A program made the translations under genes and the position numbers. A stretch of 19,651 bases of DNA from Nitrospinota bacterium (GTDB lineage Bacteria > Nitrospinota > Nitrospinia > JACRGO01): positions 1 to 19,651 of the forward strand of contig JACRGO010000153.1 of NCBI GenBank assembly GCA_016212295.1, written 5' to 3'. Positions within the stretch are counted from its first letter, which is position 1; every line of letters begins with the position of its first letter. The notes beneath the pieces are model-generated. The model ran no database searches, was not told the origin of the DNA, and saw only the letters and a list, made by a program, of their open reading frames with translations. Below are positions 1-5,981 of the stretch, in pieces.

Positions 1-17
1 ATTTGTTTAATGTCCAT
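1..17 (-). CDS. Start of an unidentified gene (5' fragment)
   Basis: Only the first five codons are present, reading Met-Asp-Ile-Lys-Gln before the window ends. The start is supported by a GGAGG ribosome binding site five bases upstream (complement of 23-27) and by a well-formed promoter at 51-79 that gives a leader of about 28 nt. Nothing can be said about the product. It lies downstream of, and in the same direction as, the secreted-protein gene ending at 131, but has its own promoter. Confidence 0.45.
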
Positions 18-50
18 ACTGTCCTCCAAGATTAGACGCTAATGAAGAAC

Positions 51-79
51 ACTATACCCCATTCGCGGTTCAATGTCCA
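51..79 (-). promoter_or_regulatory. Sigma-70-type promoter
   Basis: Read on the minus strand, TGGACA (74-79) is followed by a 17-nt spacer and TATAGT (51-56). Each hexamer has one mismatch to consensus, at ideal spacing. The expected start of transcription is near 45, about 28 nt before the ATG at 17. It probably drives the gene leaving the window on the left. Confidence 0.6.
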
Positions 80-130
80 GGAGTCGATGGTTCTCTCTTA
101 TATATCAGTGAGATAGGGAAAAGAACAAAT

Positions 131-826
131 TCACCCTGTTGAAAGAGTTGAGGGAGTTGAACCGTTCGTGGTGTAATATGTATTGGAGCACCCTGAGCCG
201 CCGGAATTGTCCGCGCAGGTAAGCGTTACGGATTGGGCGGTGGAAAAGCCGGCGCCGGAACCGGAAGGTGAAGCAGTTGTGGCCGGGGCTGTTGAGTCAA
301 TGGTATACGTCTCCGTCTTCGCCGTCTCCTGATTTCCCGCGCTGTCCACGCTGAAAAATTTCAAGGTCATGGTGGAGGAGATGGTTATTGGAGTTGTATA
401 AACAGTTGAAAGAGTTGAGGGAGTTGAACCGTTCGTGGTGTAGAAGGTTTTGTAGCACCCGGAGCCGCCGGAATTGTCCGCGCAGGTAAGCGCCACGGAT
501 TGGGCGGATGAAAAATTGCCGCCGGAAGGGGAGGCAGTGGTGGCCGGGGCTGTTGAGTCTATGGTATACGTCTGCGTCTTCACGGATTCCGAATTGCCGG
601 ACTTATCCACGCTGAAATATTTCAATGTGGTTGTGGAGGAGATGGTTATTGGAGTTGTATAAAGAGTTGAAAGAGTTGAGGGAGTTGAGGGAGTTGAACC
701 GTTCGTGGTATAGAAGGTTTTGTAGCACCCGGAACCGCCGGAATTGTCCGCGCAGGTAAGCGTTACGGATTGGGTGGAAGAAAATGTGCTTCCAGCAGGG
801 CTGGCCGTGGTCGTCGGGTCCGTGGT
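131..826 (-). repeat. Three tandem 267-270 bp coding repeats, the last truncated
   Basis: The segment starting ACCGTTCGTGG on the plus strand recurs at 161, 428 and 698, giving unit lengths of 267 and 270 bp. The encoded units start near residues 338, 428 and 516 of the secreted protein. The copy nearest 131 is cut short: similarity to the others stops at about position 137/138. Confidence 0.85.
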
Positions 827-1837
827 ATCGGTGGTGGTAGTTCCGCCGGACGTGCTGCCTCCTGTTGAACCTCCAGTCGAGCCGCCAGTGCTTCCACCAG
901 TACTGCCGCCGGACGAACCACCCGTGCTTCCGCCTGATGTGCCTCCGCTGGTTGAGCCTCCGGTTGTTCCACCCGTTGAACCGCCAGTTGTGGAACCGCC
1001 CGTCGAGCCGCCCGTTGAACCTCCGCCAGTGCTCCCGCCGGACGTGCCGCCTCCAGTATTAGCCTCCTGGGTCACTGTCACATACTTGGACGCTGAGCCG
1101 GACGCCTCCACGCGGATTATCCCGCCCCTGCTTTTGGAAGCGGTGTTAACGGAAAAGGCCACTATAATAGTCCCGGCGTTTGTCCCGCTATCGCCGGAAG
1201 AGATACTCATCCAGTCTCCTCCGCTGCTGACAGCGGCTGTCCAAGTTAAAGTCCCTCCGCCGGTATTGGACACGCTGAAACTGGTGGACGTGGCCCCATA
1301 GCCCACTGACCTCGACTTGGGGGTGACGGACAGCGTGGGAGACCCCGAACCGCCGCCCGCGCCGCCGCTGGTTGAACCGCCCGTCGAGCCGCCTGAACTC
1401 CCCCCGGAGGAGCCGCCGCCCGTTCCTCCGGTTGACCCGCCTGAACTCCCGGACTGCTCAAGGACAAAATTCCTGGCAAGCTCAACGCCCTTATATCTTA
1501 TCGTGTCTCTTGTGGTTTTATAACCTGCCTTGCTTACCGCCACAATGTAGGTGGCCTTTTTTAAAGCCTTGCTGTAAAAACAATAATACCCGTCTTGATT
1601 CGTCTGGGCGGCAAGATTCCTGGAGCCTTGCATCAGTTTTATAGTGGCCTTCTTAACCGCATCCTCGTTTTGGTCCATTACGACCCCTGAAATGCCGCAG
1701 GTATCCGACGCCTGAGGCCCTCCCGTTTCGGATTTCCCCTGGGCGCCGGCCGAAGCGTCCAGAAATAATGGCGGCAAAAACCCGGCCAAAACCAGAATAA
1801 ACATGGAGCATACCAAAAGAAAAACGCCTTTTTTCAT
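131..1837 (-). CDS. Secreted modular protein: carboxypeptidase-regulatory-like, BACON and chitobiase-C-terminal-like repeats
   Basis: A 568-residue exported protein of unknown function. Residues 1-30 are a signal peptide (Lys-Lys, hydrophobic core, Ala-Ser-Ala before a likely cut after 30). Residues 47-127 resemble a carboxypeptidase regulatory-like beta-sandwich, 128-166 are a Gly/Ser linker, and 167-259 fit a BACON domain. Residues 260-336 are a long Gly/Ser/Thr linker. From 338 there are three repeats of about 89 residues like the chitobiase/beta-hexosaminidase C-terminal domain, each with a Cys pair (362/371, 452/461, 541/550) that could form a disulfide. The third repeat breaks off after about 53 residues. 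No membrane anchor or sortase motif is visible. The ATG at 1837 has an AGGAGG site just upstream. The first 259 residues closely match the gene at 2727-4124. A carbohydrate-binding or adhesive surface role is an inference from the domain types. Confidence 0.85.
   Translation of the reverse strand: MKKGVFLLVCSMFILVLAGFLPPLFLDASAGAQGKSETGGPQASDTCGISGVVMDQNEDAVKKATIKLMQGSRNLAAQTNQDGYYCFYSKALKKATYIVAVSKAGYKTTRDTIRYKGVELARNFVLEQSGSSGGSTGGTGGGSSGGSSGGSTGGSTSGGAGGGSGSPTLSVTPKSRSVGYGATSTSFSVSNTGGGTLTWTAAVSSGGDWMSISSGDSGTNAGTIIVAFSVNTASKSRGGIIRVEASGSASKYVTVTQEANTGGGTSGGSTGGGSTGGSTGGSTTGGSTGGTTGGSTSGGTSGGSTGGSSGGSTGGSTGGSTGGSTGGSTSGGTTTTDTTDPTTTASPAGSTFSSTQSVTLTCADNSGGSGCYKTFYTTNGSTPSTPSTLSTLYTTPITISSTTTLKYFSVDKSGNSESVKTQTYTIDSTAPATTASPSGGNFSSAQSVALTCADNSGGSGCYKTFYTTNGSTPSTLSTVYTTPITISSTMTLKFFSVDSAGNQETAKTETYTIDSTAPATTASPSGSGAGFSTAQSVTLTCADNSGGSGCSNTYYTTNGSTPSTLSTG
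830..1060 (-). repeat. Low-complexity Gly/Ser/Thr linker coding repeat
   Basis: This stretch encodes about 77 residues made almost wholly of Gly-Gly-Ser-Thr-type units (residues 260-336), linking the BACON domain to the C-terminal repeats. The codons vary between units. The complementary strand reads as an open Pro/Val-rich frame, which is a by-product. Confidence 0.85.
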
Positions 1838-1853
1838 AATGCCTCCTGAATTA

Positions 1854-1888
1854 ATTTTAGATTTTAGATTTACGATTTAGGATTTTTT
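1854..1888. repeat. Heptanucleotide-periodic tract A
   Basis: Five successive 7-mers on the plus strand: ATTTTAG, ATTTTAG, ATTTACG, ATTTAGG, ATTTTTT. The 7-nt phase holds while positions 4-6 drift. It lies in the leader of the secreted-protein gene starting at 1837. Confidence 0.7.
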
Positions 1889-2041
1889 AAACCGCAATAA
1901 GCTCTTGATCCCGGAAATATACAAACGATGCAGTGTTTATGGGCTTGCCAAGTACCGCAGGCGGCTCGCCTGCTTTCTTATCCATCCCTGCCAAAGAAAA
2001 TTTAACAGGGATAGACAGGATATTTTGTTTTTTATTCTTTC

Positions 2042-2076
2042 AATCTAAAATCCGCAATCTGAAATTTAAAATATCT
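2042..2076. repeat. Heptanucleotide-periodic tract B
   Basis: Five 7-mers on the plus strand, each beginning AAT: AATCTAA, AATCCGC, AATCTGA, AATTTAA, AATATCT. Read on the minus strand these belong to the same TTTnnGA-like family as tract A, so the two tracts are in opposite orientation. Confidence 0.65.
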
Positions 2077-2082
2077 GTAGCC

Positions 2083-2110
2083 GTTCACGGTTCAGGGTTC
2101 CAGGTTTTAG
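2083..2110. repeat. Heptanucleotide-periodic tract C
   Basis: Four 7-mers on the plus strand, all starting GTT and ending G: GTTCACG, GTTCAGG, GTTCCAG, GTTTTAG. It starts seven bases after tract B and is followed by a small inverted repeat (GGTTTT / AAAACC at 2103-2116). Confidence 0.65.
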
Positions 2111-2198
2111 AAAACCCTGTATCCACGTTTATCTCCAAAACCCGCTTACCCATGCGGATTTTAATTGTGGAGCGCCCTAAAAAAACCTTGCAACATTA

Positions 2199-2365
2199 AC
2201 ACACCCCGGCCTTCGGCCACCCCTCTCAAGAGGGGAATTTTTCAAAGGAAAAAATTTTAATCGCCAGCAGTATAATTTTCAGGGGCTTGCCGCGGCGCCT
2301 TATTCAATAATACCCACACCTATAAATTCCCGTCTTGAGAGGGGTGGCCGAAGGCCGGGGTGTGT
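2199..2365. mobile_element. MITE-like element with 41-bp inverted arms
   Basis: Arms 2199-2239 and 2325-2365 are reverse complements with one mismatch in 41. They enclose an 85-bp centre with no open frame. The outer ends read ACACACCCCGG and its complement. The left arm also holds its own palindrome (CCCCTCT-CA-AGAGGGG). No transposase lies nearby and no target duplication is visible. It could be a non-autonomous transposable element or a dispersed hairpin repeat. RNA from either strand would fold into a long hairpin. Confidence 0.65.
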
Positions 2366-2620
2366 CAGCGGGCTTTTTATACCAATCGCACGTTTGCCCT
2401 CCAGGACAAATTAACTTCTCAAATATTAAATCTCCTGTCATCCTGCCGGACGCGAGAGCGGCCCATGTATAATTTTTTTGTGTATATTATAGATAGAGAC
2501 ATGGCGCGCGAATTTCTTACAATAATTTTTCATTTATTTTACGAAAAAGGCGTAACCAATGGGTTATTATAGTTTTTTTTTCAATAAATATTCCATGCGC
2601 CATGGACCGCGCGCCGCTGC

Positions 2621-2718
2621 CCTCCGTCCTCCGTCCTCCGCCCTCCGTCCTCCGCCTTCAGCCTTTCACCTTCCGTCTTTCCCTGTCCCCTGCCCCCTGA
2701 TACCTGATGCCTGATACC
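2621..2718. repeat. Long heptanucleotide array D (about 14 units)
   Basis: Fourteen contiguous 7-mers on the plus strand hold strict phase: CCTCCGT or CCTCCGC (units 1-5), then CTTCAGC, CTTTCAC, CTTCCGT, CTTTCCC, TGTCCCC, TGCCCCC, and TGATACC, TGATGCC, TGATACC. The sequence shifts gradually from one sub-family to the next. The array ends nine bases from the stop codon of the secreted-protein gene at 2727. Confidence 0.75.
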
Positions 2719-2726
2719 TGTCTTTC

Positions 2727-4124
2727 TCACTGCCCATTTCGGACGCACCGGACGCAGCCGTAAGGGCTGTTCGCATAGTCATAGGCGGCGGCGCCAGTTG
2801 AAAAATTGACATAGTATGAATACAAGGAGCCATATACGTCGCTGCCAGCGGAAGTGGACGTCCAATAGCCCAGCGAATAAGCATTCGGGAAAAAGGTTTT
2901 ATCTATTGCAGGGGCGGTACTGCCTTTGATTAAGGTTTTCAGTTCATCAATGGTCGGCAGCCGCCAGTCGGAATAACCGGCAAGGGACAGGGATTTGCAC
3001 ACGCTGAGAGACAAGCTATTGTAATAGTAGTTGTAAGTGCCGGAGGCCACATACCAATTATAAGTTGAAGAATTTTCTCCCTGCTGCCATATTAGCTTCG
3101 TGCTGCTGTCCGATACAGTGCCGTTACCGTTGTTGGTTAAAGAAGAGGTAGCCCCTCCAGAAGTTCCGCCAGTCGATCCTCCAGTGGTTCCACCGGTTGT
3201 GCCGCCGCTGGTTGAACCGCCAGTTGTGCCGCCAGAGCCCCATCCACTTGAATCACCGGTTGATCCACCCGTTGTTCCTCCGCTTGTGGAACCGCCAGTA
3301 GTTCCACCCGTTGATCCTCCGGATGTGCCGCCTCCAGTGGTCCCTCCAGTAGTTCCGCCTGTGTCACCTGAGGTTCCGCCAGTTGACCCTCCTGCCTCCT
3401 GGGTCACTGTCGCATACTTAGGCGTTGCGCCGGACGCCTCCACGCGGATGATCCCGCCCCGGCTTTTGGACGTGGTATTAGCTGAAAAGGCCACGGTAAT
3501 AGTCCCTGCGTTTGTTCCGCTTGAGCCGGAAGAGATGCTCATCCAGTCTCCTCCGCTGCTGACCGTGGCTGTCCAAGCCAGGGTCCCTGTCCCGGTATTG
3601 GTCACGTTAAAACTAGTCGAGGTGGCCCCATAACCCACGGTCCTCGACTTGGGGGTGACGGATAAAGCGGAAGATCCGGAATTTCCCGTCGAGCCGCCGG
3701 AGCTTCCTCCGGTGGAACCGCCCGGACTCCCGGTCCGCTCAAGAACAAAATCCTTGGTAAGCTCAGCGCCGTTGTATTTTATAGAGTCTCTTTTGGTTTT
3801 ATAACCTGCCTTGCTTACTGTCACTATGTAGGTGGCCTTTTTCAATGCCTTGCTGTAAAAACAATAGTAGCCGTCGCTATCCGTCCTGGCGGCAAGGTTC
3901 TTGGCGCCTTGCTTCAGCTTTATCGTGGCCTTCTCAACCGCGTCATCGTTTTGGTCCGTGACGATCCCTGAAATGCCGCATGTATCAGCGCTTGACGCCC
4001 TGGGCGCAACCGCTTGAGACTTCCCCTGGGCGCCGGCCGAGGCGTCCTGAAACAAGGACGGCAAAACCCCGGCCAAAACCAAAATAAACATTGTGAATAC
4101 CAAAAGAAAAACGCTTTTTTTCAT
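2727..4124 (-). CDS. Secreted modular protein: carboxypeptidase-regulatory-like, BACON and DUF1566 (Lcl) domains
   Basis: A 465-residue exported protein. Residues 1-30 are a signal peptide ending Ala-Ser-Ala. About 49-129 fit a carboxypeptidase regulatory-like domain, 152-244 a BACON domain, and 245-326 a Gly/Ser/Thr linker. Residues 328-463 fit DUF1566/Lcl_C: an NGNGTVSD-like opening, Leu-Ile-Trp-Gln, the hallmark GYSDWRLPTIDEL (383-395), Ala-Ile-Asp near 406, a Tyr-Trp-Thr-Ser-Thr strand and a closing Val-Arg-Cys-Val-Arg. Cys 457 and 460 lie close to the end. DUF1566 domains have a C-type-lectin-like fold, so ligand binding at the cell surface is a reasonable guess. The ATG at 4124 has AAGG seven bases upstream. 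An intrinsic terminator at 4143-4186 sits just before it. The first 244 residues are paralogous to the gene at 131-1837. Confidence 0.85.
   Translation of the reverse strand: MKKSVFLLVFTMFILVLAGVLPSLFQDASAGAQGKSQAVAPRASSADTCGISGIVTDQNDDAVEKATIKLKQGAKNLAARTDSDGYYCFYSKALKKATYIVTVSKAGYKTKRDSIKYNGAELTKDFVLERTGSPGGSTGGSSGGSTGNSGSSALSVTPKSRTVGYGATSTSFNVTNTGTGTLAWTATVSSGGDWMSISSGSSGTNAGTITVAFSANTTSKSRGGIIRVEASGATPKYATVTQEAGGSTGGTSGDTGGTTGGTTGGGTSGGSTGGTTGGSTSGGTTGGSTGDSSGWGSGGTTGGSTSGGTTGGTTGGSTGGTSGGATSSLTNNGNGTVSDSSTKLIWQQGENSSTYNWYVASGTYNYYYNSLSLSVCKSLSLAGYSDWRLPTIDELKTLIKGSTAPAIDKTFFPNAYSLGYWTSTSAGSDVYGSLYSYYVNFSTGAAAYDYANSPYGCVRCVRNGQ
3147..3392 (-). repeat. Low-complexity Gly/Ser/Thr linker coding repeat
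   Basis: This encodes about 82 residues of Gly-Gly-Ser/Thr units (residues 245-326) between the BACON and DUF1566 domains. One Trp (296) interrupts the pattern. It is the counterpart of the linker at 830-1060 in the neighbouring paralogue. Confidence 0.8.
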
Positions 4125-4142
4125 GGCTTCGCCTTAATAAAT

Positions 4143-4186
4143 AAAAAAGCCCGTTTGAAGCCTCATACAGGCCTTTCAAACGGGCT
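4143..4186 (-). terminator. Intrinsic terminator between rplQ and the secreted-protein gene
   Basis: Read on the minus strand, AGCCCGTTTGAA pairs perfectly with TTCAAACGGGCT. The stem extends through GGCCT / AGGCT-type pairing around a short loop and is followed by six T. It can end transcription from the ribosomal operon about 250 nt after rplQ, or act inside the leader of the gene starting at 4124. On the plus strand no T-run follows, so it works in one direction. Confidence 0.85.
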
Positions 4187-4294
4187 ATTAACTATCGAAA
4201 ATTCCAAACAAAAGAAAAAGCCAGGAGGAGAGGATACGGTTGGTTCGAGAGTTGGGGAGTACGAGGAAATAATCGCGCCAGTGGAGTAAGTCAT
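4163..4294 (-). other. Possible 43-codon leader ORF
   Basis: An open frame from the ATG at 4294 to a TGA at 4163-4165. It runs through the 5' arm of the terminator and its stop codon falls in the terminator loop. No Shine-Dalgarno sequence precedes the ATG, so translation is doubtful. It is listed because its position would suit translation-coupled attenuation. Confidence 0.15.
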
Positions 4295-4324
4295 GGGTTT
4301 TTCAGGAAAAAATAAACCGCGCCG

Positions 4325-4353
4325 ATGTTACAACTTTCGCGGTTGCTTGTCAA
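4325..4353 (-). promoter_or_regulatory. Sigma-70-type promoter downstream of rplQ
   Basis: On the minus strand a perfect TTGACA (4348-4353) is followed by a 17-nt spacer and TAACAT (4325-4330; four of six bases match TATAAT). It lies between rplQ and the secreted-protein gene and points at the latter. No other promoter of this quality was found in this gap. Confidence 0.6.
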
Positions 4354-4435
4354 GCGGATTTTTTCCACCACGGATTTCACAAAACGTCATGTGTCATGCG
4401 CGGCGCGCCGACGGCCAAAATTCTATCCGGTCGTC

Positions 4436-4852
4436 TTAAGCCTTTTTTTCTTCCGACTCTTTTTTCCTCGGCTTTCGCTTAGGCGCGGCCGCAAGGTCGC
4501 GGTCCACTAATTCCAGAATAGCCATCGGGGCGCAATCGCCTAGCCGGTTTCCCAATTTATAAATCCTGGTGTATCCGCCGTTTCGTTGGGCATACCTTGG
4601 GCCGATGGTTTCAAAAAGTTTATTCAAAAGCGTTTTATCACGGACCATTCTAAAGGCGTTTCGCCGTGCGTGAAGGGTCCCCTTCTTGGCCATGGAGATC
4701 AATTTTTCCGCGGGACTTCTCATTTCCTTTGCCTTTGGCAAGGTCGTTTCAATCCTCTCATATTTAACCAATGCTGTTATGAGGTTCCGCGCCAAGGCCA
4801 ATCGATGGGCCGATGTTCTACTTAGTTTTCGTCCGGACTTTAAATGTCGCAC
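4436..4852 (-). CDS. rplQ: 50S ribosomal protein L17
   Basis: A 138-residue L17, a component of the large subunit near the peptide exit tunnel. The N-terminus MRHLKSGRKLSRTSAHR is the family hallmark, and the conserved GGYTRIYKLGNRLGDCAPMA stretch lies near residues 92-111. The Lys/Glu-rich tail (about 121-138) is typical of longer L17 proteins. The start is GTG at 4852, preceded by an AGGA-type site. It is the last gene of the cluster, 20 nt after rpoA, and is followed by a promoter (4325-4353) and a terminator (4143-4186). Confidence 0.97.
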   Translation of the reverse strand: MRHLKSGRKLSRTSAHRLALARNLITALVKYERIETTLPKAKEMRSPAEKLISMAKKGTLHARRNAFRMVRDKTLLNKLFETIGPRYAQRNGGYTRIYKLGNRLGDCAPMAILELVDRDLAAAPKRKPRKKESEEKKA

Positions 4853-4872
4853 TTGAATTCCTTCCTTCTTTA

Positions 4873-5844
4873 TTAGTTTCCAGTCTTCATCCCGAGCCTT
4901 AACCCCATGCTGACCAGGAGGTCCTTTATCTCCTTCAGGCTTTTTTTGCCGAAATTCTTGGTCTGCAGTAATTCGTACTCGGTTTTAGACACCAAATCCG
5001 ACAGGATTTTTATCTCGGCGTTCCGTAGACAATTCTGGGAGCGAACGGACAATTCCAACTCCTCGACGTTTTGACCAAGGTCAATGTTCACTTCAGGGCC
5101 CTTTTCGGGTTCTTCAACCTTTTCCTCTTGTTCAGGCTCTTCCTCGAAATTAATAAAGATCTGCGTGTGCTCCTTCAGTATCTTGGCCGCGTAAGCCACT
5201 GCGTCCTCAGGGGAGATGCTGCCGTTAGTGAGGACTTCCATAATCAGTCTTTCAAAATCAACGGAAGACCCCGCAGAGGTCGTCTCGATTTCAAAATTAA
5301 CTTTTTTCACGGCGGAAAAAACCGCGTCGATCGGTATCATCTGAATGGGAAGGTCCTCGTCCTGGCTCTCCTCGCTGTAGATATATCCTCTCCCATGTTT
5401 AACGAGCATTTCCATGCTAAGCACGCCGCCTTCACCTAGTGTGGCGATATGGTGTCCGGGATTCAAAATTTCAACATCCGCGTCGGTTGCTATTTGGCCG
5501 GCGGTTATTTCTCCCGGCTTATCAACCTTCAGGGTAAGGGTCTTGGGTCCTTCGGAATGCATTTTAATTATCACTTCCTTGAGATTTAAAATAATGTCCG
5601 TGACGTCCTCCAAAACACCGGGGATAGAACAGAATTCATGATAAACGCCTTCTATTTTCACCGCTGTAATGGCGGCCCCTCCTATGGAGGACAAAAGAAG
5701 CCTTCTCAAGGAGTTCCCCATGGTAACCCCAAAGCCCCTTTCATAGGGCTCCGCGAAAAATTTTCCGTATGTATCAGTCAGGGTCTTTTTTTCAAATTCC
5801 AGCTTTTTAGGCATTTTAAATTCCTGCCACCAACTATTATCCAT
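4873..5844 (-). CDS. rpoA: DNA-directed RNA polymerase subunit alpha
   Basis: A 323-residue alpha subunit. The N-terminal domain (about 11-235) dimerises and scaffolds beta and beta'; it has the typical GFGVTMGNSLRRLLLSSI helix (37-54). An acidic linker follows (about 234-255). The C-terminal domain (about 260-318) has SVRSQNCLR, where Arg268 corresponds to the DNA-contacting Arg265 of E. coli, and a helix-hairpin-helix NFGKKSLKEIKD. The ATG at 5844 has AAGGAG seven bases upstream. A second ATG at residue 11 would match the usual shorter N-terminus, but the first has the better site. The 137-nt gap before it holds one copy of the 32-bp inverted element. Confidence 0.98.
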   Translation of the reverse strand: MDNSWWQEFKMPKKLEFEKKTLTDTYGKFFAEPYERGFGVTMGNSLRRLLLSSIGGAAITAVKIEGVYHEFCSIPGVLEDVTDIILNLKEVIIKMHSEGPKTLTLKVDKPGEITAGQIATDADVEILNPGHHIATLGEGGVLSMEMLVKHGRGYIYSEESQDEDLPIQMIPIDAVFSAVKKVNFEIETTSAGSSVDFERLIMEVLTNGSISPEDAVAYAAKILKEHTQIFINFEEEPEQEEKVEEPEKGPEVNIDLGQNVEELELSVRSQNCLRNAEIKILSDLVSKTEYELLQTKNFGKKSLKEIKDLLVSMGLRLGMKTGN

Positions 5845-5899
5845 TGGTTATCTCCTTATAAATTTCTCTTGAAGCATTCTGCGCTGGCTTTGTTTCCAT

Positions 5900-5931
5900 C
5901 GGAAAACGTAAATTTCTGAACGTAATAATAT
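5900..5931 (+). repeat. 32-bp element, copy 1 (rpsD-rpoA gap)
   Basis: The sequence from CGGAAAACG to CTGAACGTAATAATAT on the plus strand matches the complement of 7806-7837 at 30 of 32 positions; both differences are T here and C in the other copy. It lies wholly between rpsD and rpoA, and in the opposite orientation to the copy before infA. Confidence 0.75.
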
Positions 5932-5981
5932 CATCAAACGTTTAAATACGTCGAAATTTATTTTTTTTGCTGCCTGCCGCG

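Larger units (their letters stand above)
1838..2726. other. 889-bp intergenic region rich in repeats
   Basis: No credible gene lies between the two secreted-protein genes. The region holds three short 7-nt-periodic tracts (1854-1888, 2042-2076, 2083-2110), a small hairpin (1957-1973), a MITE-like inverted repeat (2199-2365), an AT-rich stretch (2460-2580) and a long heptad array (2621-2718). TATAAT-like hexamers occur on both strands in the AT-rich part, but none has a good -35 at proper spacing, so the promoter of the gene at 131-1837 was not located. Confidence 0.7.
4125..4324 (-). promoter_or_regulatory. Structured leader of the DUF1566-protein gene
   Basis: If transcription starts from the promoter at 4325-4353 (start near 4318), the leader is about 190 nt and contains an intrinsic terminator just before the ribosome binding site. 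The segment upstream of the hairpin is C/T-rich on the minus strand. I do not recognise a known riboswitch in it; in particular the GEMM (cyclic di-GMP-I) core is not apparent. A 43-codon open frame (4163-4294) ends in the terminator loop. Confidence 0.4.

Noticed and set aside
1-130. ATTTGTT at 1-7 and AACAAAT at 124-130 as ends of a small insertion
   Set aside because: Seven bases is too short to be meaningful, and a promoter plus gene start explain the stretch better.
744-1301. Plus-strand open frame rich in Pro and Val, antisense to the secreted-protein gene
   Set aside because: It is the complement of the Gly/Ser/Thr repeat codons, which rarely make stops on the other strand. It has no signal peptide, domain or ribosome binding site.
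1957-1973. Hairpin GCAGGCG-GCT-CGCCTGC as a terminator
   Set aside because: A seven-base stem with only a three-base loop and no adjacent run of six T on either strand; it lies upstream of a gene and its role is unclear.
2460-2510. TATAAT hexamers on both strands as promoters
   Set aside because: Neither has a recognisable -35 at 16-18 nt or a proper extended -10, and the region is generally AT-rich.
1933-2572. Small plus-strand open frames in the intergenic region
   Set aside because: They run through repeats, have no family resemblance and no convincing ribosome binding sites.
2592-2606. Hairpin TCCATG-CGC-CATGGA as terminator of the DUF1566-protein gene
   Set aside because: On the minus strand the hairpin is followed by A-rich, not T-rich, sequence.
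3100-3633. Plus-strand Pro/Val-rich open frame opposite the DUF1566-protein gene
   Set aside because: Same artefact of the repetitive linker DNA as in the other paralogue.
4200-4265. tRNA-like 3' end on the minus strand
   Set aside because: Some bases resemble a T-arm and acceptor, but no complete cloverleaf or anticodon arm can be drawn.
4401-4410. Perfect 10-bp palindrome CGGCGCGCCG after rplQ as a terminator
   Set aside because: It has no loop and no following T-run; the hairpin at 4143-4186 is far better.
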